DNA of 6,204 nt. Source: Chloroflexota bacterium (GTDB lineage Bacteria; Chloroflexota; Limnocylindria; Limnocylindrales; CSP1-4). Location: NCBI GenBank assembly GCA_013698385.1, contig JACCVB010000308.1, positions 1 through 6,204 of the forward strand. The letters run 5' to 3'. The notes below the pieces were generated by a model. The model did no database searches. It was not told the origin of the DNA and saw nothing but the letters and a program-made list of their open reading frames with translations. Shown piece by piece: positions 1-6,204 of the stretch. Numbering within the stretch: position 1 is the first letter of the stretch; the number at the start of each line of letters is the position of its first letter. A program made the position numbers and the translations under genes.

Positions 1-2
1 TC

Positions 3-659
3 GTCGAGGAGGAGGACGTCACGATCACGCTCCTGATCGACGCCTCGACGTCCATGGCCAGCGGCCATCCCCAGAAGCTGCTGTTCGCGAAGCGCGCGGC
101 GGCGGCGCTCGGCTACATCGGGTTGGCCAGCGAAGACCGGGTGGCGGTGACCGCCCTCGCCGGTCGGGTCGGACGGCGACGCGCCGCGATGCGCGGGTCC
201 GGCCGGATCTTTCGACTGCTGGCCGACCTGTCCGCCATCGAAGCCGCCGATGGTCCGACGGACCTGCTCGCTGCCGCTCGACATGCAGGCGCCCAGCTGC
301 ACGGTCGCGGGGTCGTCGTGCTGGTGTCCGATCTCCTCGATCCGTCCGCGGACAAAGTCATCCGCGAACTGGCCGCGACCGGTTCCGAGCTGATCATCCT
401 GCATGTCCTGTCGCCTGACGAGCTGGATCCTCCCCTGGAAGGCGACCTGCGGCTGGTCGACTCGGAGACCGGCGAGCGAGTCGATATCACGGCCGACCTC
501 GCCACGATCGACGCCTACCGAGCGCGCCTGACCGATTGGAAGGCCGCCTTCGCGGACCTTGCCGCCAAGCGCCGGGCGAGTTATGTGGACCTCTCCTCGG
601 ACGTGAACCTGGCCGACCTGATGTTCGCCGAGCTGCGCCGGCGCCGGGTCCTGAGCTAA
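3..659 (+). CDS. DUF58 family vWA-domain protein, C-terminal part (5' end outside window)
   Basis: The frame is open from the left edge, so this is the C-terminal 218 residues of a longer protein. The ATG at 54 is not the start: the codons before it encode the MIDAS motif Asp-Ala-Ser-Thr-Ser (Asp codon at 39-41), which such a start would remove. The other metal-site elements follow: a Pro-Thr-Asp segment near residue 87 and a VLVSDLLDP strand near 111-119. The end (YVDLSSDVNLADLMFAELRRRR) is typical of DUF58 proteins, with a late helix and an Arg-rich terminus. The usual upstream DUF58 motif (RxxREFxxGDxxRxIDW type) would lie outside the window. Family knowledge: DUF58 proteins are encoded next to MoxR AAA+ ATPases and BatA-like vWA proteins; their biochemical role is poorly defined. 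It ends in TAA, six bases before the next gene. No cysteine is present in the visible part. Confidence 0.9.
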   Translation, partial: VEEEDVTITLLIDASTSMASGHPQKLLFAKRAAAALGYIGLASEDRVAVTALAGRVGRRRAAMRGSGRIFRLLADLSAIEAADGPTDLLAAARHAGAQLHGRGVVVLVSDLLDPSADKVIRELAATGSELIILHVLSPDELDPPLEGDLRLVDSETGERVDITADLATIDAYRARLTDWKAAFADLAAKRRASYVDLSSDVNLADLMFAELRRRRVLS

Positions 660-665
660 GTCGCG

Positions 666-2723
666 ATGCCGTTCACCACGCCGCTCGCGCTGCTCGGGCT
701 ACTGTTCCTGCCGGCGGTCATCGCGATGTACCTACTCAAGCTGCGGCGCGACGAGGCGGTCGTCCCCTCCACCCTGCTGTGGTCCCGACTGGTGGCAGAC
801 GTGGAGGCGAACGCGCCGTGGCAGAAGCTGCGCCGTAGCCTCCTCCTGCTCCTCCAGCTGCTGCTCGTGATCATCCTCGCCCTGCTCGCCGCCCGGCCGT
901 TCCTGGAGCGACCGGCGGGACTGGCTCGGGACATCGTGCTCGTCATGGACACCTCGGCCAGCATGGCCGCCACGGACGTCGCACCAAGTCGGCTGGCCGC
1001 CGCGAAGGCGACCGCCATCGACGCGCTGCGGGAGCTGCCGACCGGCGGCAAGGTCAGCGTGATCGCCGCCGATCGAAGCGCCCGGATCGTGGTGAACGAG
1101 TCGGGCGATCTCGGGCGGGTCCGGGCGGCGATCGAGGCCATCCCGGTGACGACCACCCGTGGTGATCTGGGTGACGCCCTGGAACTCGCCTCCAAGCTTG
1201 CCGCGCGCTCCGGTGACGCCCAGATCCTCGTCGCCACCGATTCGGCGCTCGCCGTCACGCCCACGGGCCGGGTGGAGGCTCCGATCAAGGTTCTGCCGGT
1301 GGGGCGAGACCGGAAGAACCAGGCGATCGTCGCCCTGGCCGTTCGAACGGCCGCCTCGTCGGTGACGCGTTCCTTGTTCATCAGCGTCGCGAACCTGGAC
1401 CTCGTCCGGGCCGCGCGCCGGCTCGAGGTGTGGGGTGACCAGCGGTTGCTCGAGGTCCGCGACGTCATGCTCGACGCCCAGGCGCGCTCGAACGTGGTCA
1501 TCGACGACGTGCCCAAGGACGTGAGCGCCGTCGAGGTCCGCCTGGTCGGTGCCGATCCAGCGGTCACAACCGCGCCGGACCAGCTGGCCGTGGACGATCG
1601 GGCCTGGGCGGTGATCCCGCCGCAGCGGACCCGGCTGATCCTCGTCGTCGGCGAAGGTGATCCGTACCTTGAGACCGCGCTCAGCTATCTGCCGGACGCC
1701 GAACTCTTCGGCGAGGCACCCGCCACCTACGGACCCGCCACGGAACGCAGGGACGGTCGGCCGTGGGACCTCGTGATCTTCGAGGGGTTCCTCCCCGCGA
1801 CCCTGCCGCGGAGTCCGATGCTGGCCATCGCGCCACCGCGCACGAGCGTCCTTGGCGACGTGACCGGCACCCTCAAGGGTCCGGGCATCGGGTCGCTGGA
1901 TCCGGACGAACCGATCCTGCGCTACGTGGACCTGTCCACGACCCACATCGCGGAGGCCTCCAAGCTGACCCTGCCGGCCTGGGCTCGGACCGTGATCCCG
2001 GGGCCGAAGGGCGCTCCCCTTCTGTACGCCGGCTCGCGAGATGGTCTGCCGACGGCTGTCCTCGCCTTCGAGCCCAGGCGCTCCGATCTGCCCCTCCAGG
2101 TCGCCTTCCCGATCCTGCTGGCCAACCTGACCGGCGAGTTGCTCGGCGGCTCGGTCGCACCAACGGGTGCCGTCGAGCCTGGCGACCCGGTCGAACTCGT
2201 CATCCCGCCCGGAGCGTCGGGCCTGATGGTGGCCAGGCCTGACGGCACGTCCGTGGACCTCGTACCCGGATCGAGCGGCGGCGCCGCGATCACGTTCGCG
2301 GGCACGGATCAGCCGGGTCTCTACACCGTCACGCCGATCGTGGACCCGGCGGCCTCGTCGGCGACCGGATCGGGCGGACCGTCCAGTTCACCCCGGGTCT
2401 CACCAGGTGCCTCTTCGCTCCCGGACGACCCGCTCGCGCCGGTCCAGTTCGCCGTGGCCCTCTTCGACGTGGACGAATCGACCATCGCGCCCGGATCCGC
2501 GGCGGCCATCGAGGCCCTGGGCACGACCACCTCACCGGCATCCGGCGCCGGCACCGCCCCGACCGAGCGACCGACGACCCACGACGAACTGTGGGTCCCC
2601 ATCGTGCTGCTCGCGCTCCTGGCGCTGAGCGTGGAGTGGGCGCTCTACCACCGAGATGGGCTCGTCCGCATCCGTCGTGGACTCGCGACGCGACTGGGTC
2701 GGCGTGCCGGTGGCCCCGCCTGA
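666..2723 (+). CDS. BatA-like membrane protein with vWA domain and amidotransferase-like fold
   Basis: The 685-residue protein opens with a BatA/aerotolerance-type N-terminal region: membrane segment about residues 7-24, a basic loop with the KLRRDEAVVPSTLLW motif typical of the family, and a Leu-rich segment about 57-77. A vWA domain follows (about 88-210) with MIDAS Asp95-Thr-Ser-Ala-Ser99 and a Thr-rich loop at 162-164; the third position is Asp192 in ATDSA, not the usual SDG. Then come a beta-rich stretch (about 215-315), an alpha/beta amidotransferase-like region (about 321-495) with no cysteine, a small beta domain (about 500-558), a Gly/Ser/Pro linker (about 562-592) and a last membrane segment (about 643-661) with an Arg-rich tail. 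Positive charges put the loop and tail inside and the vWA part outside. The start is firm: the upstream stop at 657-659 is in the same frame and only two non-start codons lie between. No clear Shine-Dalgarno sequence is visible. Specific role unknown. Confidence 0.92.
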   Translation: MPFTTPLALLGLLFLPAVIAMYLLKLRRDEAVVPSTLLWSRLVADVEANAPWQKLRRSLLLLLQLLLVIILALLAARPFLERPAGLARDIVLVMDTSASMAATDVAPSRLAAAKATAIDALRELPTGGKVSVIAADRSARIVVNESGDLGRVRAAIEAIPVTTTRGDLGDALELASKLAARSGDAQILVATDSALAVTPTGRVEAPIKVLPVGRDRKNQAIVALAVRTAASSVTRSLFISVANLDLVRAARRLEVWGDQRLLEVRDVMLDAQARSNVVIDDVPKDVSAVEVRLVGADPAVTTAPDQLAVDDRAWAVIPPQRTRLILVVGEGDPYLETALSYLPDAELFGEAPATYGPATERRDGRPWDLVIFEGFLPATLPRSPMLAIAPPRTSVLGDVTGTLKGPGIGSLDPDEPILRYVDLSTTHIAEASKLTLPAWARTVIPGPKGAPLLYAGSRDGLPTAVLAFEPRRSDLPLQVAFPILLANLTGELLGGSVAPTGAVEPGDPVELVIPPGASGLMVARPDGTSVDLVPGSSGGAAITFAGTDQPGLYTVTPIVDPAASSATGSGGPSSSPRVSPGASSLPDDPLAPVQFAVALFDVDESTIAPGSAAAIEALGTTTSPASGAGTAPTERPTTHDELWVPIVLLALLALSVEWALYHRDGLVRIRRGLATRLGRRAGGPA

Positions 2724-2725
2724 TG
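2721..2725 (+). promoter_or_regulatory. TGATG stop-start overlap (likely translational coupling)
   Basis: The TGA of the BatA-like gene (2721-2723) shares its last base with the ATG of the double-vWA gene (2723-2725). No purine-rich Shine-Dalgarno sequence is seen in the preceding 20 bases (GC-rich, GGCGTGCCGGTGGCC type), which fits re-initiation by ribosomes that finish the upstream gene. Coupling is inferred from the overlap and not otherwise shown. Confidence 0.65.
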
Positions 2726-5710
2726 GGCGTCAGCTTCGAAGCGCCCGTCGCGCTGCTCCTGCTCATCCCGGCCCTGGCGCTCACGTTCGCGTTGTACCTC
2801 GGTTCCCGGCGGCGGATCGGTGTCGGTCGACGACGGATCGCGCTGGTCTTGCGAACGTTGTTGATCAGTGCGCTCGTGCTGGCCCTGGCCGGGTTCCGGC
2901 TGGTCCTGCCGGTCGATCGGCTGGCCACGGTCTTCGTCGTCGACCTGTCCGATTCGGTGGGCAACGCCGGGCGCGAGGACGCGCTTGCGTTCCTGCGCGA
3001 GTCGCTGGCGCTCAGGCCCGACGACGATGTCGCGGGCATCGTAGCGTTCGGCAAGGAGGCGCTCGTGGAACGCTTACCGGCCGACCTCGACGGCATCGAC
3101 CGGATCGCCTCCACCCCGGTCCGCTCCGCGACCGATATCGGGGCGGCCCTGCGCCTTGCCTCGGCGCTCTTCCCCGACGATGCCCAGAAGCGGATCGTCC
3201 TGATGTCCGACGGCAATGACACGACCGGCGGCGGCCAGAGCGAAGCGGCGCTCGCCGCCACTCGAGGGGTCCGGGTCGAGACGCGGCTGATCGGCCTCGG
3301 TTCGAGCGATGAGGTCCTCGTCGAGCGCCTGACGACGCCGTCGACCGCCCGGCTCGGTGAATCGATCGAGGCGATCGCCGAGATCCGCTCCTCGGTCGCG
3401 CAGCCCGCCACGCTCCGGCTCTTCGCCGACGGCAAGCTCGTGGCGACCCAGCCGGTCAACCTCGAAGTCGGGGTCACCCGGGTGGCCTTCGACGCCACGC
3501 CCAAGGAAGCGGGATTCCACACGTTCCGGGTCGTCGTGGAGGCCGCCCGCGACACGTTCAGCCAGAACGACCGGGCGGACTCGAACACGATCGTCAAGGG
3601 CGAACCGCGGACCCTGGTCCTGGCCGGTAACCAGCTTGTGGCCGCGGAACTGGTCGCGGCGCTCAAGGCCCAGGGCCAGCAGGTGGACACGATCGTGCCC
3701 GAGGCCCTGCCGACGGACTTCGCCCAGCTCGCGACCTACGACAGCGTCGTCCTCGTGGACGTGCCCAGGATCCGCCTGTCCGACCGCCAGATGGCCGCGC
3801 TGCAGGTGGACGTGCGCGACCTCGGCAAGGGCCTGGTCATGATCGGCGGGCCGGACAGCTACGGGGCGGGCGGCTACCAGAAGACCCCGCTGGAGGCGTC
3901 CCTGCCCGTGGACATGGGCGTGCGCAACCGCGAGAAGCAGCCCGATGTCGCGCTCGTGGTGGTCATCGATCAGTCCGGTTCCATGGACGCCTGCCATTGC
4001 AACTCGTTCAACGGCGGGCGCGGTGGCGGCACGGGCATGGGCGGCGTGCGCAAGGTCGACATCGGCAAGGAGGCCATCCTGCGCGCCGCGGCCAGCCTGA
4101 CCGCGCAGGACGAGCTTGGCGTCGTCAGCTTCAACGAGCAGGCCCACTGGGTCGTTCAGACGCAGCCGCTCGGCGGCGTGGCGGACCTCCAGGCGTCCAT
4201 CGCCGGGATCGAGCCCAACGGGCAGACGAACATCTTCGCGGGGCTGGACCAGGCGGTCCGATCGCTGGAGGGCGCGACCGCGACCCGCCGGCACATCATC
4301 CTGCTGACGGATGGCTGGTCGTCGTCCGGCCAGTACGACGCGATCATCGCCCGGATGAAGGCGGCCGGGATCACCCTCTCGACGGTCGGCGCGGGTGGCG
4401 GCTCCAACCCGTTCCTGGAGAACCTGGCGAAGCAGGGTGGGGGCCGGTTCTACGACGCCGCCAACCCGGCCAGCATCCCGGACATCTTCCTCAAGGAGAC
4501 CCAGCAGGTCTCCGGCCAGCAGATCGTCGAGGAACCGTTCTTCCCGATCAAGACCTCGTCGTCGCCGATCCTGCGCGGCGTGGAGGACGGTGGCCTGCCA
4601 CAGCTGCGCGGCTACAACGGCACGACGATCAAGCCCGCCGCGCAGACCGTGCTCGTCACCGCGCGCGACGATCCGCTCCTCGCCCAGTGGCAGTACGGCC
4701 TTGGCCGGTCCGTTGCCTGGACGTCGGACTCGACCGGGCGCTGGGCGCGCGATTGGCTGGGCTGGCAGGGCTTCTCGCGATTCTTCAGCCAGCTCGTGGC
4801 GTGGACCTTCCCGGGCGAGGAGACCGGCGGCATCGAGGCGTCCCTTGATGCCAAGGCGGGCAAGACGACCCTGCACGTCCAGAGCGTGGAGAGTGACGGG
4901 TCGCCGCGCGACTTCTATTCGACGTCGGCCGTGGTCGTGGGTCCCGACCTGGAGCCGAAGGACGTCCCCCTCGTCCAGGTCGCGCCGGGCATCTACGAGG
5001 CCCAACTGGGCGAGGTGGATCCGGGCGCCTACGCGGTGCGGATCAACCAGACGAGACCCGGTTCATCGCCGCTCGGCCGGACCGTGGGCCTCGTGTCGCC
5101 GACGGCCGCCGAGTATCGTGCGCTCGGACCGAACGAGCCGCTCCTCGCCACCCTGCGCAGCGCGACTGGCGGGACGACGATCGACACGCCACTCCAGCCC
5201 TGGCTGCATGACCTCAAGGCGACGAGCCAGTCCACCGACCTGTGGCCCTGGCTGCTGGTCCTGGCGCTCGTCCTGTGGCCGCTGGACATCGCCCTCCGCC
5301 GGGTGTCGGTCGGGCGGCGGGAGTTCGCGGCCGCCGGGGCCTGGGTCCGGGGGATCGGCCGGAGGCGGAAGGCGACCGCGAGCCGAACCGCGACGAGCGC
5401 GGGGTTGCTGGCCGCACGCGAACGGGCCGGATCATCCGGGACCCGGGCGGCGATCAGGCGGGACAACGCGGTGGCCCCGGTCGCCGTGCCGGCCGTTGAC
5501 TCGCGCACCTCGACGGGCGTCGTCCCGGAAGGTGCGCCGACGGGCGGCCCGACGCCACCCGAGGCGACAGCACCCGGGTTGACGCAACCCGGATCGACGG
5601 CGGGCAAGGGTTCGGGGGCTCCGCCGCCGGCGCCCCCGAGCGCACCGGCAGCGACCACGGACACGATGGCCCGGCTGCGGGACGCCAAGCGTCGGGCACG
5701 CGACCGGTGA
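2723..5710 (+). CDS. Membrane protein with two vWA domains and a split amidotransferase-like domain
   Basis: The 995-residue protein has membrane segments at about 6-26 and 39-60 with an Arg-rich loop between them. vWA domain 1 (about 67-195) has a full MIDAS set: Asp74-Leu-Ser-Asp-Ser78, Thr137, Asp163 in MSDG. An Ig-like beta region (about 200-293) follows, then the first half of an amidotransferase-like fold (about 296-396, with MIGGPDSYGAGGY and no nucleophile Cys). vWA domain 2 (about 407-595) also has a full set: Asp416-Gln-Ser-Gly-Ser420, Thr502, Asp530 in LTDG. The amidotransferase-like fold appears to resume (about 605-696; QYGLGRSVAWTSD, GRWARDWLGW), followed by a beta domain (about 703-795) and a membrane segment (about 840-857). 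A 138-residue cytoplasmic tail is basic, then Pro/Ala/Thr/Gly-rich, and ends in MARLRDAKRRARDR. Cys424-His-Cys426 are the only cysteines. I chose the ATG at 2723 because it overlaps the previous stop and opens directly into the membrane segment; an in-frame ATG at 2591 adds 44 residues with no membrane-protein character. Function unknown; a surface complex or assembly role is inferred. Confidence 0.92.
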   Translation: MGVSFEAPVALLLLIPALALTFALYLGSRRRIGVGRRRIALVLRTLLISALVLALAGFRLVLPVDRLATVFVVDLSDSVGNAGREDALAFLRESLALRPDDDVAGIVAFGKEALVERLPADLDGIDRIASTPVRSATDIGAALRLASALFPDDAQKRIVLMSDGNDTTGGGQSEAALAATRGVRVETRLIGLGSSDEVLVERLTTPSTARLGESIEAIAEIRSSVAQPATLRLFADGKLVATQPVNLEVGVTRVAFDATPKEAGFHTFRVVVEAARDTFSQNDRADSNTIVKGEPRTLVLAGNQLVAAELVAALKAQGQQVDTIVPEALPTDFAQLATYDSVVLVDVPRIRLSDRQMAALQVDVRDLGKGLVMIGGPDSYGAGGYQKTPLEASLPVDMGVRNREKQPDVALVVVIDQSGSMDACHCNSFNGGRGGGTGMGGVRKVDIGKEAILRAAASLTAQDELGVVSFNEQAHWVVQTQPLGGVADLQASIAGIEPNGQTNIFAGLDQAVRSLEGATATRRHIILLTDGWSSSGQYDAIIARMKAAGITLSTVGAGGGSNPFLENLAKQGGGRFYDAANPASIPDIFLKETQQVSGQQIVEEPFFPIKTSSSPILRGVEDGGLPQLRGYNGTTIKPAAQTVLVTARDDPLLAQWQYGLGRSVAWTSDSTGRWARDWLGWQGFSRFFSQLVAWTFPGEETGGIEASLDAKAGKTTLHVQSVESDGSPRDFYSTSAVVVGPDLEPKDVPLVQVAPGIYEAQLGEVDPGAYAVRINQTRPGSSPLGRTVGLVSPTAAEYRALGPNEPLLATLRSATGGTTIDTPLQPWLHDLKATSQSTDLWPWLLVLALVLWPLDIALRRVSVGRREFAAAGAWVRGIGRRRKATASRTATSAGLLAARERAGSSGTRAAIRRDNAVAPVAVPAVDSRTSTGVVPEGAPTGGPTPPEATAPGLTQPGSTAGKGSGAPPPAPPSAPAATTDTMARLRDAKRRARDR
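5574..5592 (+). repeat. Perfect 7-bp inverted repeat inside the tail of the double-vWA gene
   Basis: CCGGGTT at 5574-5580 and AACCCGG at 5586-5592 are exact reverse complements separated by five bases (GACGC). They could form a compact GC-rich hairpin in the mRNA about 115 bases before the stop codon. The repeat lies in the low-complexity Pro/Thr/Gly-coding region. No T-run follows, so a standard intrinsic terminator is unlikely; it may be chance in GC-rich DNA. Confidence 0.4.
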
Positions 5711-5716
5711 ACTCGG

Positions 5717-5736
5717 CGCTGGTGAGGTCGTCAGCG
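5717..5736. terminator. Weak candidate hairpin between convergent genes
   Basis: CGCTG (5717-5721) and CAGCG (5732-5736) are complementary and can be extended by two G-T pairs around a six-base loop (5724-5729). The hairpin spans the 20-base gap between the convergent stop codons and enters the stop of the minus-strand gene. A T-tract is absent on either strand, and on the minus strand the G-T pairs become A-C mismatches, so only the 5-bp stem remains. This is the only structure I see where a terminator would be expected; the call is weak. Confidence 0.2.
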
Positions 5737-6204
5737 GAGAGGCAGTCCCCCACCGGGCGGCAGTTCCTCGATCTCTGCTGTGGGGATCGCGGGCGCCCAC
5801 CGACCCTCGGACGACACCGCCGCCTCACCACGCGTCCGTCGCCGCCGCGTCCCAAGCAGGCCGCTGCCGGCGACGAAGATAAGCAGGACGGCGGCCAGGA
5901 TCGTGGGCCACGGGAAGCGTCGGTAGTCGACGCCGCCCACGAGTGATACATCGCGCACGGTGACGTTGCCGGACCCGTCCGTGGCCCGGAGGCGGATCGT
6001 CTGGGGCCATGGCCAGAGCGTCGTCTCGACCGTGAATCGACCCCGACGGTCCAGCGCCTGATGACCCAGGCCCTCCACCTCGACCGTCGTTCCGGGTTCG
6101 CTCGCGCCGGCCAGGCGGGCGCTGAACGGCCAGATCGGGGTGGTCATCGGCGATTCGAGCATGAGCGAGGGACCGATCACGTCGCGCGCGACGAACCCGG
6201 CGAC
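5731..6204 (-). CDS. Membrane-anchored Ig-like domain protein, C-terminal part (5' end outside window)
   Basis: The minus-strand frame is open to the right edge, giving the last 157 residues of a longer protein; a GTG at 6178-6180 exists but need not be the start. The visible part contains a bacterial Ig-like repeat of the type found in adhesins and glucodextranase domain B: an ASEPGTTVEVEG strand pair, a DRRGRFTVET segment, and an IRLRATDGSGNVT strand matching the usual 'ATD-x-x-GN' signature. A membrane segment (about residues 97-118, WPTILAAVLLIFVAGSGLLG) is followed by RRRR and a roughly 38-residue polar tail ending in a Pro/Gly-rich stretch. Positive charges place the Ig-like part outside and the tail inside. 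Codon third positions are strongly G/C, as in the other genes. It faces the vWA operon and ends 20 bases from it, so it is a separate transcript. A surface or periplasmic binding role is inferred; the missing N-terminal part would decide the family. Confidence 0.8.
   Translation of the reverse strand, partial: VAGFVARDVIGPSLMLESPMTTPIWPFSARLAGASEPGTTVEVEGLGHQALDRRGRFTVETTLWPWPQTIRLRATDGSGNVTVRDVSLVGGVDYRRFPWPTILAAVLLIFVAGSGLLGTRRRRTRGEAAVSSEGRWAPAIPTAEIEELPPGGGLPLR

Noticed and set aside
732..1946. 404-codon open frame on the minus strand
   Set aside because: Antisense to the BatA-like gene; its translation is low-complexity and Arg/Gly/Asp-rich and matches no family I recognise.
2591..2722. 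Upstream in-frame ATG for the double-vWA gene
   Set aside because: The extra 44 residues are Arg/Pro/Trp-rich, overlap the BatA-like gene by 133 bases and have no membrane-protein character. The ATG at 2723 gives a normal N-terminal membrane segment.
2329..3690. 453-codon open frame on the minus strand across the gene junction
   Set aside because: Its product is Ser/Arg/Thr/Ala-rich without motifs or membrane segments, and the opposing strand encodes clear vWA and membrane features.
3608..4810. Active glutamine amidotransferase
   Set aside because: No cysteine is present in the expected nucleophile position or anywhere in the amidotransferase-like halves, so only the fold is suggested.
3074..5005. 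643-codon open frame on the minus strand
   Set aside because: It lies wholly antisense to the double-vWA gene. Its translation is rich in Arg, Gly, His, Asp and Val with no domain motif, as expected for a shadow frame in GC-rich DNA.
666..5710. Anti-phage defence system of the MoxR-vWA type
   Set aside because: vWA and MoxR proteins occur in some predicted conflict systems, but I see no nuclease, protease, toxin or other effector here. The membrane BatA-like plan fits the common housekeeping or envelope type better.
5707..5946. 79-codon plus-strand frame starting with a GTG that overlaps the stop of the double-vWA gene
   Set aside because: The GTGA overlap is attractive, but the product is polar and featureless, while the opposite strand encodes an Ig-like strand pattern and a membrane segment.

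Overview
The window is a strongly GC-rich bacterial segment with very little non-coding DNA. It holds three same-strand genes for von Willebrand factor A (vWA) proteins, followed by the 3' end of a convergent gene for a membrane-anchored Ig-like protein. The architecture of the large vWA proteins (BatA-type N-terminus, vWA, amidotransferase-like fold, C-terminal membrane anchor and a basic tail ending) recalls soil or freshwater Chloroflexota such as the Limnocylindria/Ellin6529 type. That placement rests on protein style only; a high-GC actinobacterium is the main alternative.

Layout: (1) Positions 3-659, plus strand: C-terminal part of a DUF58-type vWA protein, cut by the left edge. (2) Positions 666-2723, plus: a 685-residue BatA-like membrane vWA protein, starting two codons after the preceding stop and in the same frame. 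(3) Positions 2723-5710, plus: a 995-residue membrane protein with two vWA domains, its start overlapping the previous stop (TGATG). (4) Positions 5731-6204, minus: C-terminal part of an Ig-like protein with one membrane segment, cut by the right edge. Only 20 bases separate the two convergent stop codons.

The three plus-strand genes look like one transcription unit of the widespread MoxR-DUF58-BatA/vWA type. In that family a MoxR AAA+ ATPase gene usually precedes the DUF58 gene; here it would lie left of the window and is not seen. By the positive-inside rule, the vWA and amidotransferase-like parts of proteins 2 and 3 lie outside the membrane, with basic tails in the cytoplasm. The set carries four vWA domains, all with a recognisable metal-ion (MIDAS) site, which suggests a metal-dependent adhesion or assembly complex at the membrane. 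The actual client or function cannot be read from the sequence.

Most notable: the second vWA domain of protein 3 appears nested inside an amidotransferase-like fold with no catalytic cysteine, and it carries a Cys-His-Cys motif right after its MIDAS motif. Those two cysteines are the only ones I find in all the translated protein of the window. I see no RNA genes, CRISPR arrays, insertion sequences or convincing promoters.
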